Shown here piece by piece: positions 43,281-55,111 of a DNA stretch of 64,000 bases (position 1 is its first letter; each line of letters opens with the position of its first letter). Made by a program: the position numbers and the translations under genes. The notes under the pieces were generated by a model. That model ran no database searches. It had not been told where the DNA came from and saw only the letters and a list, made by a program, of their open reading frames with translations. Source of the stretch: Diabrotica undecimpunctata (lineage: Eukaryota > Arthropoda > Insecta > Coleoptera > Chrysomelidae). Location of the stretch: contig NC_092804.1 of the NCBI RefSeq assembly GCF_040954645.1, forward strand, positions 40,019,753-40,083,752, given 5' to 3'.

Positions 43281-44990
43281 ATCATCATCATCATCATTAT
43301 CTTTGCCTTTATCCCTATGCGTGGTCGGCTTTCCTAATTGCATTTCTCCATAAGTGTATATCTTGGGTCATATCAATATTACTACCCTTTACCGACATAT
43401 CCTGCGTAAGCGTATCCACCCAGGTCTTTTTTGGTCTTCCCCTCCTACTACTTCCAAGAACCCACAGATCAGCAATTCTTCACATTGCTTGATTAACTTT
43501 GAACATGACCAAGCCATCTTAACCTATGCTCTCTCATCTTGCCAACAATTGGTGCCACTCATAGACTATCCCTAATATACTCATTCCTAATTTTATCCTT
43601 TTTTGTCACTCCACTCATTCATCTAGCATTTTCATTTCCTCCACATGCACTCGTTGTTCCTCTTTCTTTTTGACTGCCCAACATTCAGTTACGTATATCA
43701 CAGCTGGTTTATGGCTGTTTTATAGAATTGTTTCTTCAACCTCATTGAATTTTTCTGTCACACAACACACCACTCGCTTCCTTTCACTTCATCCATTCAA
43801 CCCTAATTCTACTTCATGCATCTCCATCTGTTCCTTCATTACTCTGTAACACCGATCCTAGGTACTTAAAATTATTACTTTTCATAATCATTTCACCTTC
43901 CAAATATATTTCTATTTGTACTAATTCCATCTTTAAATGAACATTCCAAATACTTTGTTTTTGTCCTAGTAAGTTTTAAACCTTTTTCCTCAAGAGCTTG
44001 TCTCCAGTGTTTCAGTTTTTGTTCCAAGTCGCTTTCACTATTTCCTACTAACACTACATCATCAGCATTCATTAAGCACCACGGAATATTACCCTGTAGT
44101 TTCGCTGTTATTTGATCCAGAAATAATGAGAATAAATAAGTACTAAGCACCGAGCCTTGATGCAATCCTACTTTCACATGAAATTTATCAGTCTCTCACA
44201 ATCTTTACATATTCACCAAGTACTCATTTCTTATTAAGTGTTCACCACAGAATCTCCCAAAGAACTATATCCTATGCTTTCTCAAGATCAATGAATACCA
44301 TATGAGCGTTTGTTTCTTTATACTTGTATTTTTCCATCAACTACCTTATAATGAAAATTGCGTCTGTTGTTGATTTGCTTTGCATAAAGCCAAACTGGTT
44401 AAGGGATATTTCGGTTTCTTCACGTATCCGTCTGTCAATTACTCTGTCCCATATTTTCACGGTGTGACTAAGTAGTTTTATGGCCCTGTAGTTTGTATAT
44501 TGTTGTACATCTCCCTTGTTTTTGTAGATGGGTACTGTCTATATTAATGCTTTCCACACTTTCCCAAGAATATCATCTGGTCCAACTGCTTTTCCTTTTT
44601 TATTTTTTGAATTGTTTGAGCTACTTCTTCGTTTGTTATTTCGGTCACCATTGCTGTTACTGTCTCCGTTAACTTAACTGCCTGTCTGTCAAATTCTTCA
44701 TTTAATAACGTGTCAAAGTACTTTTTCTATCTCTTTTTGACATCGTTTTCATGAATAAGTATTTTACTATTTTCATCTCGGATACATCTAATCTGATTAA
44801 ACATCTTTTACTTTCTTTGCTCTATCTGTGGCTGTTTTATAAATCTTGGCTTCTCCTTTTCTAGTATTAAGTTGATCGTATAGATTATTATACGCTTCTG
44901 CTTTAGCTTTTGCTACTTCACACGTCATTTTTGCTTCCTTTTTGACGACCGTTTGGAGAGAGACAAATTGGATAGAACTAAGAAAGTCAT
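43281..44990 (-). pseudogene. RTE-type LINE, degenerate
   Basis: Read on the - strand: the pre-RT linker (AEAYNNLYDQLNTRKGE, 44,797-44,997), AVGPDDI and NYRAIKLLSHTVKIWDRV (about 44,450-44,580), FIDLEKA (about 44,280), then VGLHQGSVLSTYLFSLFLD and MNADDVVLVG (43,893-44,177), where the usual FADD is NADD. The thumb/C-terminus (ECWAVKKKEEQRVHV, REHRLRWLGHV) is near 43,510-43,720. A CAT/ATG microsatellite (43,281-43,298) is the tail. Stops and frameshifts throughout. A + strand LINE fragment abuts at its 5' end, head to head. Confidence 0.82.
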
Positions 44991-45760
44991 TTTTCAAGAA
45001 GCGCGAAAGAGTATGCCACCTATTGGTAAGAGTACGTCACAAGAAATATGGGAGACTATTATACATTGTGTAACAACACCAATTTATTGCCCAAAGGTAA
45101 ATAGGCGAAAAAGGTGAAACAGCAACACTGGATAACAAATGAAACCCTTAAAATTAATTGAAAATAGAAGAACACTTTATCAAAGTGGTATACATATTGA
45201 TACGAAAAACGTTAGTTTAAGAGACCTCAACACAGAAATAAAACAAAGATGCAATGCTGATAAACAACAATACTATCACAATATATGCAAAGAAATTGGG
45301 AGCCACGATTAAAATGAAGAAATCGAACAAGAACCTAACATACTCGAGAATAAAATAAGACTGGCGATCAATATCAGATCAGTAAACTCAAGTATAACAA
45401 AACACCAGATCCAGATTATTATAACAGCAGAAATGCTCAAAGCTACAGAAAAAACCGAAATAAAATTGCTTCACTTGCTCTGCACAAGCGACAACTACAG
45501 AACCGTCTCTCTTATCTCACGTGCCATCAAAATAATGCTACATACAATCAATGAGAGACTAAAAACATTTCTACAAAAAAAACCCCGAGAGCAAACTGGA
45601 TTTACCAAAGGTAAAGGTTATCGAGAACACATCATCTACAATTAACTACATAAGCACAAAGATCAGAGCAGAAAGACGTTTGAGATGTAATATCAGAATT
45701 TGATATCATTCTGAGAGTATTACATCACTCTTAGAATGTCAACTTAAAAAATGGCTCTTA
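44946..45760 (+). pseudogene. LINE fragment: pre-RT linker and RT fingers
   Basis: A + strand segment begins RLERDKLDRTKKVIFQEARK and continues through SWEIWETI-type and LYQSGIHIDTKNVSLRDLN blocks. At 45,433-45,645 it reaches ICR-type RT fingers: NYRTVSLISRAIKIMLHTIN and EQTGFTKGKG. Several stops precede this. It lacks endonuclease and the catalytic palm. An RTE- or CR1-type origin is likely but unresolved. Confidence 0.6.
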
Positions 45761-45869
45761 CAAGATCGAGACCAAGTAAGCCAACTGTCAAATCGGCTGC
45801 CACAAAGGGCTAATTTCCGGATTAGAAATCGGAAAGTGAAAAACAAATGTCAAATGTAATTTTCATTAC

Positions 45870-47150
45870 AATCAGTTATTATGGTTTATTTCCAAATAAA
45901 TAAAATAATAACTAGTCGAAATGATAATCACTGTATACGAATAATCTCGTTGGTGTAAAGTTTCTAAACAAAGTAGGAAAGGAGGGGCAAGGAAGGCATG
46001 GTAAACATACTTGTTTTTTCTGGTCTCTTAGGAATCAGTAAATTGAAGTGGAAGCTTTCTTTTGTTTTTTTCTCATAGTGCTTATCATATCAGATGATGC
46101 TCGTTCAAAAGAAGATCAGCCAAGCTGAGGCTAGTAAAAATGTGTTAATTGTTACATTTCTGTGAGAACCAGATATAGGACTGCAGAGGCGAAGAACGAG
46201 GGAAATATTGCTGCTATCAACCTTATAAGAACCAGATGGCTGTTGTCCAACGTATACCTCTAGACTTGCGGTATAAGAAAACTTAGCGTCTACTAATGCG
46301 TACATTTTTATGCCATATTTATTAGGTTTATTGGGCATATATACCCTAAAGCCACACTTGCCACGAAAAACTTCCAGTTTTTCATCTACCTTTGTATATG
46401 CTAATATGAAAAATGTTTAGGTAAATTTGAATTAAACGAATCGAAGACTTATTTCACAGCTGCCAATTTGTCATACGCCTCTCTAATCGTGTTCGTTTAT
46501 CATCAAAACTTGAACCGTGCAAGGGACATTGTCAATCTAAAAATCTCTGGCGATGAGCCGTTTGTCTAAAGAGAAAAGAGATCTTGAGAGAGATATTTGT
46601 CTGGTAAAGAGATCTTCTGCAGTTCTGTGGTTATTTTTGGTTACCCCAGCTATATTTAAAAGACCCAATAGTGTTCTAAGTTCTAAAATGTCTGTCTTTT
46701 TTGCAGATTTATTACTGAGATTGTAAGAACACAGTTCAATAAGATATTCGTGTTGTCTACAATGGTTTACAAAATCTCTTCAGTAAAAAAACAACTTTAA
46801 ATCTTTGATGCGCTTTTCATATGTCGTACTTTCCTAGTTACTCCAGAAATTTTTACTTTCATTAAATTGTCACTGCGAGTTCGTATCCGGCGGTTTCCTA
46901 CGTGTTTCTTCTATTTAGTTGTTCCATCCTTACCGATAAAATGCGGCACTCTTTGTAGAACATTCAAGACTTCTGAGATTGGCTTCTCAATTTCTTCTTC
47001 CATGTCGGTGCCGTGGTCCTGTATCTCTTCGAAATCTCCTTCCAAACTAGCATAGTCATCTTCAGGTTTAACTTCAGACTACGGCTCAGAATCAGGGAGA
47101 AATTCCGAATGAAACTTTTCGAGATATGCTTGTTGCTTTTCAAAACTCAT
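45870..47150 (-). pseudogene. piggyBac-type transposase, degenerate
   Basis: On the - strand an acidic N-terminus begins at about 47,147 (MSFEKQQAYLEKFHSEFLPD, then a Glu/Asp-rich segment). The core includes FFTEEIL-IVDNTN (about 46,720-46,790) and KLEVFRGKCGFRVYMPNKPN at 46,325-46,385. Then comes KYGIKMYALVDAKFSY with a catalytic Asp (46,260-46,325), followed by LEVYVGQQP and LVLRLCSPI-GSHRNVTI (46,150-46,260). MRKKQKK-type sequence (about 46,055-46,080) follows. At least five stops or frameshifts. The C-terminal Cys-rich domain was not seen. Terminal TTAA was not established. Confidence 0.82.
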
Positions 47151-48183
47151 CTTCAAAAAATATGTAAAAAAATAAGTTTATATCAATCACATATACACAA
47201 ACAAAAAAGTCCGCATGTTAACTCTGAAAGGTTAATATCGAAATAATCGAAAGTAGTAACTTATATCTGAAGAAAAGTCACTAGGAAAGTTAAGCCTTTG
47301 TTGTCAATGAAACAGGCAAAATAACGTTGATGAATTAATTAAATTTTTTTTTCGATCAATTAGTTATGTATTACTCTAATGTCCAATAAATTTTGGTTTA
47401 TTTTAAAATTACGAAGCCTTTTCGTCCGTTTTCCTCTGCGTTTAGGAAAACAAAAACATTGCTATCATTCATTTTCGTGCTCCAGTCGGTTTGTGAGTAA
47501 TTGCATTTTATTTAATAGCTCTATCCCATTCACGTAATCTTAAGAAATACACCGTTCCCTCTTTTCTTCTCAGATGCCTACGTTTGAATATTCCTTTAAC
47601 CGAAACACAATTTCACAGAAATTCAATCCCGCTTTGATCTGTGCCCATTCCTTTAATTGGTTTCGTCTTCGTTTCGAGGCGTTTGGTACATATTACTGAT
47701 TATATTTGAAACGGAAACCGTATAATTAGGAAATTATGTATACTGATTGTTATTGAACAATTCGAGGGTGAAACAATGCTATAAATTACTGAAAGAAATA
47801 TGTCTGTAGGAAGCATAGCAGAATAATTAAGTGAAGATTAAGGTTTGGATATAGTGACAAATTATTGACAAAGCGTTCATTATTTATAAAGTGGTGCAGA
47901 GTGCTGAAACATTGAGTTTAAAAGTTATTTAGTCTCTTGAGTATTTTTGTAATTATTAAATTTGATATGTCAAAGACACGAGGCGTCTTAAAGTATGTCG
48001 ATGAAGAGTTAGCAATCTTAAAAATGGATCTAACATTTATTAAAAAGTATAAAGATACGTATTGTCCTTTCAGATTTAGCCATACGGCTCACACTCCCTC
48101 TAAGGGGAAAATTCACTCATCCCAGATATCTACGGTATCAAAAGGATTGAGCTCTGGTGGAACTCTTTCCATGTTATCGAGTC
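47151..48183. other. Unassigned spacer
   Basis: Between the piggyBac and LINE relics. No genes recognised; a short open frame at 47,937-48,191 partly overlaps LINE sequence in antisense. Confidence 0.4.
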
Positions 48184-49630
48184 CTAGGTGACTTGGTATG
48201 TCGGTGTATCTCCCAAAAATTTTCGTACGCATCTGGACGTCGAAAGTAACACAGCTTTCTGCATAATCTTATATAGATGTTCATTTAGACCCAGCTTTTT
48301 TATGTTTTCTAGGAAGCTCTTCGGGATGACTCCAGTGGTAGAAAAAATAATGGGTATCGTCTGGGTACTTTCCATTCTCCATTGTCTCCTGATTTGTATT
48401 TCTAGATCTCTGTACTTGGCGATCTTTTCGTTTTATTTAACACGTAAATTATTGGTGTTGGGTATCGCCACATGAATAAGTGTTGTTTGCCTAGTAATTT
48501 TATTAACTAGTATGAGATCGGGTCTATTATGGGCCACTGGTTGGTCTGTAAGCACAGTGCGGTCCCAGTATAGCTTGTAGTTGTCATTTTCAAGCATTAT
48601 ATCAGGGACGTATTGATAATAAGGAAGATGGTCGGTTTGGAGAAGTCCCAGTTTGTCAGCTAGTTCTTGGTGGATAATCTTTCCTACTGAGTCCTGGCGT
48701 TCTTTATAATCAGTACCGACAAATGCCTGGCAGCCACCGGTAAGATGTTGGATGGTTTCTTGGGCTTGGCATCCATATCGGCATTTGTCATTTTGGACTT
48801 GAGGATCTTTAACAATATATTTCAGGTAATTTTTAGTTGGAATAACCTGATCCTGAATGGCAAGTAGGAAACCCTCAGTCTCGGGAAACATCTTTCCTGA
48901 TGTCAACCAATAGTTCGACGCTGTATTGTCGACATATTCTTGGCTGATCTCATTAAGATGTCGCCCATGCAGAGGTTTACTCATCCAGGTGCGCATTTTG
49001 TCTTGCTTAGTCAGGTGGTTTATGCGCATTTCTTGTTCCCTCAGTTTAAGCGGCGTCGTATCATCTACTGCGCAAATTGCTCGATGTAAAGTAGATGTCT
49101 CAGCCTGTACCTGAAAATAAGTTCTTAAATTAGCAATTTGTTTATCCAATTGCTCACCTATATCCATAAGTCCTCTTCCCTCTTGATACCGCGGTAATGT
49201 TGTTCTCTCTACTGCACTGCGTGGATGATGTTTTTGCGCCTTTGTGAGAAGTGTTCTTACTTTTCGCTGAAGACCCTCTATATCCGTTTTTGACCACTTT
49301 ATAATACCAAATGAATAGCTCAGCGCGGAACAGGCGTACGTATTTAATGCCTTAAACAAATTTTTACTATTAAGATATGACCGATTTAGTTGTCTTACTC
49401 TTCGCACGAACTCCGAAGTTAGTTCAGTTTTCATTTGTTTATGGTCAATTTTCCGCGCTTGTTTTACTCCGAGATATTTGTACATATCATTTTCACCCAT
49501 TGCCTCGATGTTTTGGCCATCTTGCATATCGAAACCTCCGGGCTGAACCTTTCCTCTGACTATATTTAGTATACGGCACTTGTCTAGTCCAAAATTCATA
49601 CTAATATTTGTCCTTTTTTTGATTGTCCTT
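48184..49630 (-). pseudogene. R2-group LINE with restriction-like endonuclease, copy A
   Basis: On the - strand the frame is open from 49,630 to TAA at 48,433, then continues in the same frame to 48,184, so a single stop breaks it. It covers the RT end (MNFGLDKCRILNIVRGK, MYKYLGVKQ), thumb, a CCHC zinc knuckle (CRYGC...H...C near 48,740-48,790), and a PD-(D/E)XK restriction-like endonuclease (RPDLILVNK, TLIHVAIPNTNNL near 48,440-48,530). The C-terminal helix (KYRDLEIQIRRQW) follows. The usual second Asp (IDVAVP-type) is His here (IHVAIP). RT catalytic motifs are missing because a CR1-type LINE 3' end abuts at 49,631. Part of a tandem duplication. Confidence 0.85.
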
Positions 49631-52018
49631 TTATTATTATTATTATTATTATATAACAAATGAGGGCAGAGGATCGAGCTCCTAGTATGCCCAAAAAACA
49701 GAAAAATATCCTTATAAAACTGATAGTAATTATAAGTTATTAAGTACATCATACAAAAATTGTTAAACAATAACTAAATAATGCTGTCCTGAAATAACAC
49801 AATCCTACAAATAAAATAAAGATCTATCAAGTTTATTTTTAAAGATGTTAACACTAGTTGCCGATATGGTGTCTTGATCCAAATTGTTCCAGATATTAAA
49901 TATTCTATTTGGTAAAAAGTTCACCCTGGACCTTGTAGTAGTTTATTCTCTCTTTAACTTGTAACGATGGCCTCTGAACCTTTGGTCTTGATTTATAGTG
50001 AATATGGTGTTTAGGTTCCCAAAATTATGGTTTAAAATACGGAAGGACATAATTAGGTCACCTCGAAGACGTCTCTGCTCGAATGTCGTGACATGAGCCA
50101 TGGATAGTCTATCTTCATAATCAGGTCTTACACGGCCGTATGTCAATCTTGTGGCTTTACGCTGAACATCTTAAACTAGGACTGTATCGCGACTGAGATC
50201 TGAATTCTACACTAGCCCGGCAAACTCAAGAATAGACCTAACATATATTGAGTAAAGTTTACTAACAGAGGTTAGGGATATACGTGTAAAACATTTCTTC
50301 TTCTTTAGGTGCCGTCTTCTTAGCGAAGGTTGGCGAGGACCCCTGCAAAGTCTTCCCTATTTTGAGCTTTCCTTATTAAACTTTGAAAGTCTAATCCTGT
50401 CCAATCTTTGATGTTGCGCAGCCAGGTCATTTGTCGTCTACCCGGGCCGCGTCTGCCTTCTATGTTCCATTCTATAATAAGCAGAAGGAAGTTATACCTG
50501 TCGTGTCTAAATATGTTTCCAAGATAAGAAGTTTTACGTTTCTTGACAATTTCTGTGAGTTCACGTTCTCTATTCATACGCCTTAAAACTTCTTCATTTC
50601 TAACGCGGTCGGTCCATGGAATTTTCAGCATACGACGAAATACCCACATCTCAAAGCTCTCTAAACGTCGTAACGAGCTGACTGTTAATGTCCAAGCTTC
50701 CACGCCGTGTAATAGTACACTATATACATAACACTTTAAACATTTACGGATCAAAAACAGTTTCGAGTTTGCACGTTTACACACCTACATTATGTGATTA
50801 GACCAATTTAAGTCACTATTAATTATCACTCCGAGAACGTTGTGGGAGGTTACCGAGTTTAAGGAATGTCCATTAATAAAATACGACAGTGATGGATTAT
50901 TTTTGCAGATATGTCGAACAACGCATTTTTCAATGTTACGCTGAAGTAACCATTCTGACGCGGAAGGACCATTTGAATATTGCATCAAGATCGTGTTGAA
51001 AAACATAATAGTTGGATTCACATATAATTTCATATCATGAGCGTAAATGGAAACCTTACTGGATACCATAAGCGGAAGATCTCTAGTGTAGATACAAAAA
51101 AGTAGAGGTCCAAGATATCTTGAAGAGTTTGAGAGAAAAGTGGATGCATTATTTGAGAAATGGTATCTTTAGGTTCATCTGTAAAAACCTGAGAAAAGAA
51201 TAACGATAAACATTCCGAAGATTCGTTATTCGAAGAACATAAAGACTCATCAGCTTTTTGAAGTAATGGTATGGAGACTTTAGAGATAAAGATGTACGAA
51301 TGCACCGATAAATTTTTTTACTATTACCACTTGCAATAATAGATTCTTCAAATTATTTTCTTAACTTTATCAACGATTGTTTGACTCGGTTGGAAAAATT
51401 ACGGTGGGCGAGAAAATCATCAAGGGAGCCAGTAAGTTTATATGTTCGTCAAAAATTTCGCTTATGTCGAATTAAATGGGTAGCTGAGAGGTCAATCCAA
51501 GGTTTTAGTCGATTTTTGTATACCTGCCGTTCAGTTGTATGATCAGAAATTGTTGTATATGAAGAAAAGAGTCCCACATTGACGATAGATCAGAGTGATT
51601 AAGAAAAAGATATTGCCAGTTTAACTGGGATAATACTAAATTTACATTAAAGAAATCAGTAGTGGCATACGCGACGAAATTATTTTTGCAAATGCGGTGT
51701 TAAATTAAATTGAATGTGAGCAGTAATAAGCGAGTGTTTAGAAGACCCTAAGGAGAGGACACTTTAAGTGTAGAAATTAATTGATCGTCATTTGTGAAAA
51801 ATAAGTCTAAAATTGAAGGATTATTGTTGGCTCTAAACCTTGTAGGTCCAGTTATCAGTTGTAATAAATTTGAGTTAATGATAAAGTTTTTAAACAAATT
51901 TCGCGAATTGATAGTATCAATTTTGGAAATAATGGGCCAGCTTATCTCTGAAAAATTGAAATCATCAACAACAATGAGAAGAGATGATGATTCCTTAAGT
52001 TTGTTAATAAGGATCGGC
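49631..52018 (-). pseudogene. CR1/Jockey-type LINE, copy A, interrupted and internally deleted
   Basis: The 3' tail is (TTA)n at 49,631-49,652. The RT C-terminus (YGRVRPDYEDRLSMAHVTTF, RRLRGDLI) is at 49,943-50,146. The element resumes beyond the nested LINE at 50,746 with IYAHDMKLYVNP (the usual YADD is YAHD), VLGVIINSDLNWSNHI and SNSSRYLGPLLF-type motif 5. Upstream the RT fingers are deleted between FTDEPKDTISQI and RYLGPLLF (near 51,110-51,150). The apurinic-type endonuclease end is at 51,748-52,018 (LLIVVDDFNFSEISWP, SILDLFF). Dead. Confidence 0.8.
50297..50737 (-). pseudogene. GAA-tailed LINE nested in the CR1-type LINE, copy A
   Basis: AAACATTT flanks it at 50,289-50,296 and 50,738-50,745. 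It reads CYVYSVLLHGVEAWTL, FEMWVFRRMLKIPWTDRV, KKRKTSYLGNIFRHDRY, GRRQMTWLRNIKDW, ending ...LANLR at 50,320, then GGCACC and GAAGAAG as tail. Same LINE family as 14,273 and 58,085. The insertion fused it in frame with the host LINE (open 50,320-50,784), giving a chimeric ORF. 5'-truncated. Confidence 0.88.
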
Positions 52019-52868
52019 ATATCGGCATTTGTCATTTTGGACTTAAGGATCTTTAACAATATATTTCAGGTAATTTTTAGTTGGAATAACCTGATCCTGA
52101 ATGGCAAGTAGGAGACCCTCAGTCTCGGGAAACATCTTTCCTGATGTCAACCAATAGTTCGACGCTGTATTGTCGACATATTCTTGGCTGATCTCATTAA
52201 GATGTCGCCCATGCAGAGGTTTACTCATCCAGGTCCGCATTTTGTCTTGCTTAGTCAGGTGGTTTATGCGCATTTCTTGTTCCCTCAGTTTAAGCGGCGT
52301 CGTATCATCTACTGCGCAAATTGCTCGATGTAAAGTAAATGTCTCAGCCTGTACCTGAAAATAAGTTCTTAAATTAGCAATTTGTTTATCCAATTGCTCA
52401 CCTATATCCATAAGTCCTCTTCCCCCTTGATACCGCGGGAATGTTGTTCTCTCTACTGCACTGCGTGGATGATGTTTTTGCGCCTTTGTGAGAAGTGTTC
52501 TTACTTTCCGCTGAAGACACTCTATATCCGTTTTTGACCACTTTATAATACCAAATGAGTAGCTCAGCGCGGAACAGGCGTACGTATTTAATGCCTTAAA
52601 CAAATTTTTACTATTAAGATATGACCGATTTAGTTGTCTTACTCTTCGCACGAACTCCGAAGTTAGTTCAGTTTTCATTTGTTTATGGTCAATTTTCCGC
52701 GCTTGTTTTACTCCGAGATATTTTTACATATCATTTTCACCCATTGCCTCGATGTTTTGGCCATCTTGCATATCGAAACCTCCGGGCTGAACCTTTCCTC
52801 TGACTATATTTAGTATACGGCACTTGTCTAGTCCAAAATTCATACTGATATTTGTCCTTTTTTGATTG
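52019..52868 (-). pseudogene. R2-group LINE fragment, copy B
   Basis: Corresponds to 48,775-49,630 and retains only the RT end and thumb up to IVKDP; the zinc knuckle and endonuclease lie outside the duplicated unit. One stop differs from copy A: MYKYLG reads M*KYLG near 52,728. Confidence 0.85.
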
Positions 52869-52871
52869 TCC

Positions 52872-52872
<1 letters not shown>

Positions 52873-52907
<35 letters not shown>

Positions 52908-55111
52908 ACAAATGAGGGCAGAGGATTGAGCTCCTAGTATACCCAAAAAAACAGAAAAATATCCTTATAAAACTGATAGTAATTATAAGTTATTAAGTAC
53001 ATCATACAAAAATTGTTAAACAATAACTAAATAATGCTGTCCTAAAATAACACAATCCTACAAATAAAATAAAGATCTATCAAGTTTATTTTTAAAGATG
53101 TTAACACTAGTTGCCGATATGGTGTCTTGATCCAAATTGTTCCAGATATTAAATATTCTATTTGGTAAAAAGTTCACCCTGGACCTTGTAGTAGTTTATT
53201 CTCTCTTTAACTTGTAACGATGGCCTCTGAACCTTTGGTCTTGATTTATGGTGCATATGGTGTTTAGGTTCCCAAAATTATGGTTTAAAATACGGAAGGA
53301 CATAATTAGGTCACCTCGAAGACGTCTCTGCTCGAATGTCGTGACATGAGCCATGGATAGTCTATCTTCATAATCAGGTCTTACACGGCCGTATGTCAAT
53401 CTTGTGGCTTTACGCTGAACATCCTAAAGTAGGACTGTATCGCGACTGAGATCTGAATTCTACACTAGCCCGGCAAACTCAAGAATAAACCTAACGTATA
53501 TTGAGTAAAGTTTACTAACAGAGGTTAGGGATATACGTGTAAAACATTTCTTCTTCTTTAGGTGCCGTCTTCTTAGCGAAGGTTGGCGATGACCCCTGCA
53601 AAGTCTTCCCTATTTTGAGCTTTCCTTATTAAACTTTGAAAGTCTAATCCTGTCCAATCTTTGATGTTGCGCAGCCAGGTCATTTGTCGTCTACCCGGGC
53701 CGCGTCTGCCTTCTATTTTCCCTTCTATAATAAGCTGAAGGAAGTTATACCTGTCGTGTCTAAATTAGATAAGACGTTTTACGTTTCTTGACAATTTCTG
53801 TGAGTTCACGTTCTCTATTCATACGCCTTAAAACTCCATGGAATTTTCAGCATACGACGAAATACCCACGTCTCAAAGCTCTCTAAACGTCGTAACGAGC
53901 TGACTGTTAATGTCCAAGCTTCCACGCCGTGTAATAGTACACTATATACATAACACTTTAAACATTTACGGATCAAAAACAGTTTCGAGTTTGCACGTTT
54001 ACACACCGACATTATGTGATTAGACCAATTTAAGTCACTATTAATTATCACTCCGAGAACGTTGTGGGAGGTTACCGAGTTTAAGGAATGTCCATTAATA
54101 AAATACGACAGTGATGGATTATTTTTGCCGATATGTCGAACAACGTATTTTTCAATGTTACGCTGAAGTAACCATTCTGACGCGGAAGGACCATTTGAAT
54201 ATTGCATCAAGATCGTGTTGAAGAACATGTTGGTTAATAGTTGGATTCACATATAATTTCATATCATCAGCGTAAATGGAAACCTTACTGAATACCATAA
54301 GCGGAAGATCTCTAGTATAGATACAAAAAAGTAGAGGTCCAAGATACCTTGAAGAGTTTTAGAGAAAAGTGGGCGCAATATTTGAGAAATGGTATCTTTA
54401 GGTTCATCTGTAAAAACCTGAGAAAAGAATAACGATAAACATTCCGAAGATACGTTATTCGAAGAACATAAAGACTCGTCAGCTTTTTGAAGTTATGGTA
54501 TGGAGACTTTAGAAGATAAAGATGTGCAAATGTACCGATAAACTTTTTTACTATTACCACTTGCAATGATAGATTCTTCAGATTATTTTCTTAACTTTAG
54601 CAACGATTATTTGACTCGGTTAGAAAAATTACGGTGGGCGAGAAAATCATCAAGGGAGCCAGTAAGTTTATATGTTCGTCAAAAATTTCGCTTATGTCGA
54701 ATTAAATGGGTAGCTGAGAGGTCAATCCAAGGTTTTAGTCGATTTCTATATAGCTGCCGTTCAGTTGTATGATCAGAAATTGTTGTAATATGAGTATGAA
54801 GAAAAGAGTCCCACATTGACGATAGATCATAGTGATTAAGAAAAAGAGATTGCCAGATTAACTGGAATAAAACTAAATTTACATTAAAGATATCAGTAGT
54901 GGCATACGCGACGAAATAATTTTTGCAAAAGCGGTGTTAAACTAAATTGAATGTGAGCAGTAATAAGCGAGTATTCAGAAAGACCCAAAGGAGAGGACAC
55001 TTTAAGTGTAGAAATTAATTGATCGTCATTTGTGTAAAATAAGTCTAAAATTGAAGGATTATTGTTGGCTCCAAACCTCGTTGGTTCAGTTATTAGTTGT
55101 AATAAATTTGA
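52873..55111 (-). pseudogene. CR1/Jockey-type LINE, copy B
   Basis: (TTA)n tail at 52,873-52,905, RT C-terminus at 53,196-53,399, then the part beyond the nested LINE from 53,968. The catalytic motif here is still IYADDMKLY, unlike YAHD in copy A, so the Asp was lost in A after duplication. The endonuclease end is at 54,893-55,111 (SILDLFYTNDDQLIST). Confidence 0.8.
53550..53959 (-). pseudogene. GAA-tailed LINE nested in the CR1-type LINE, copy B
   Basis: Flanked by AAACATTT at 53,542-53,549 and 53,960-53,967. Two deletions relative to copy A shift the frame, so the chimeric frame at 53,815-54,228 ends after FRRMLKIPW. Confidence 0.85.

Larger units (their letters stand above)
48775..52018. 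repeat. Tandem segmental duplication, unit A (3,244 bp)
   Basis: Sequence from 48,775 is repeated from 52,019, with the same three LINE segments in the same order and orientation. Similarity is high (few-percent divergence plus small indels by eye). The junction reads GGATCGGCATATCGGCATTT, where ATCGGCAT is present twice, a short microhomology. Confidence 0.92.
52019..55111. repeat. Tandem segmental duplication, unit B (truncated)
   Basis: Matches 48,775-51,872; the last 146 bp of unit A are missing. Indels relative to A include loss of about 23 bp near 53,834 and about 8 bp near 53,766, a longer TTA tail and an 8-bp gain near 54,230. Confidence 0.92.

Noticed and set aside
47937..48191. 84-residue ORF (+) as a host gene
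   Set aside because: Its end runs antisense to the R2-group LINE and nothing else supports it.
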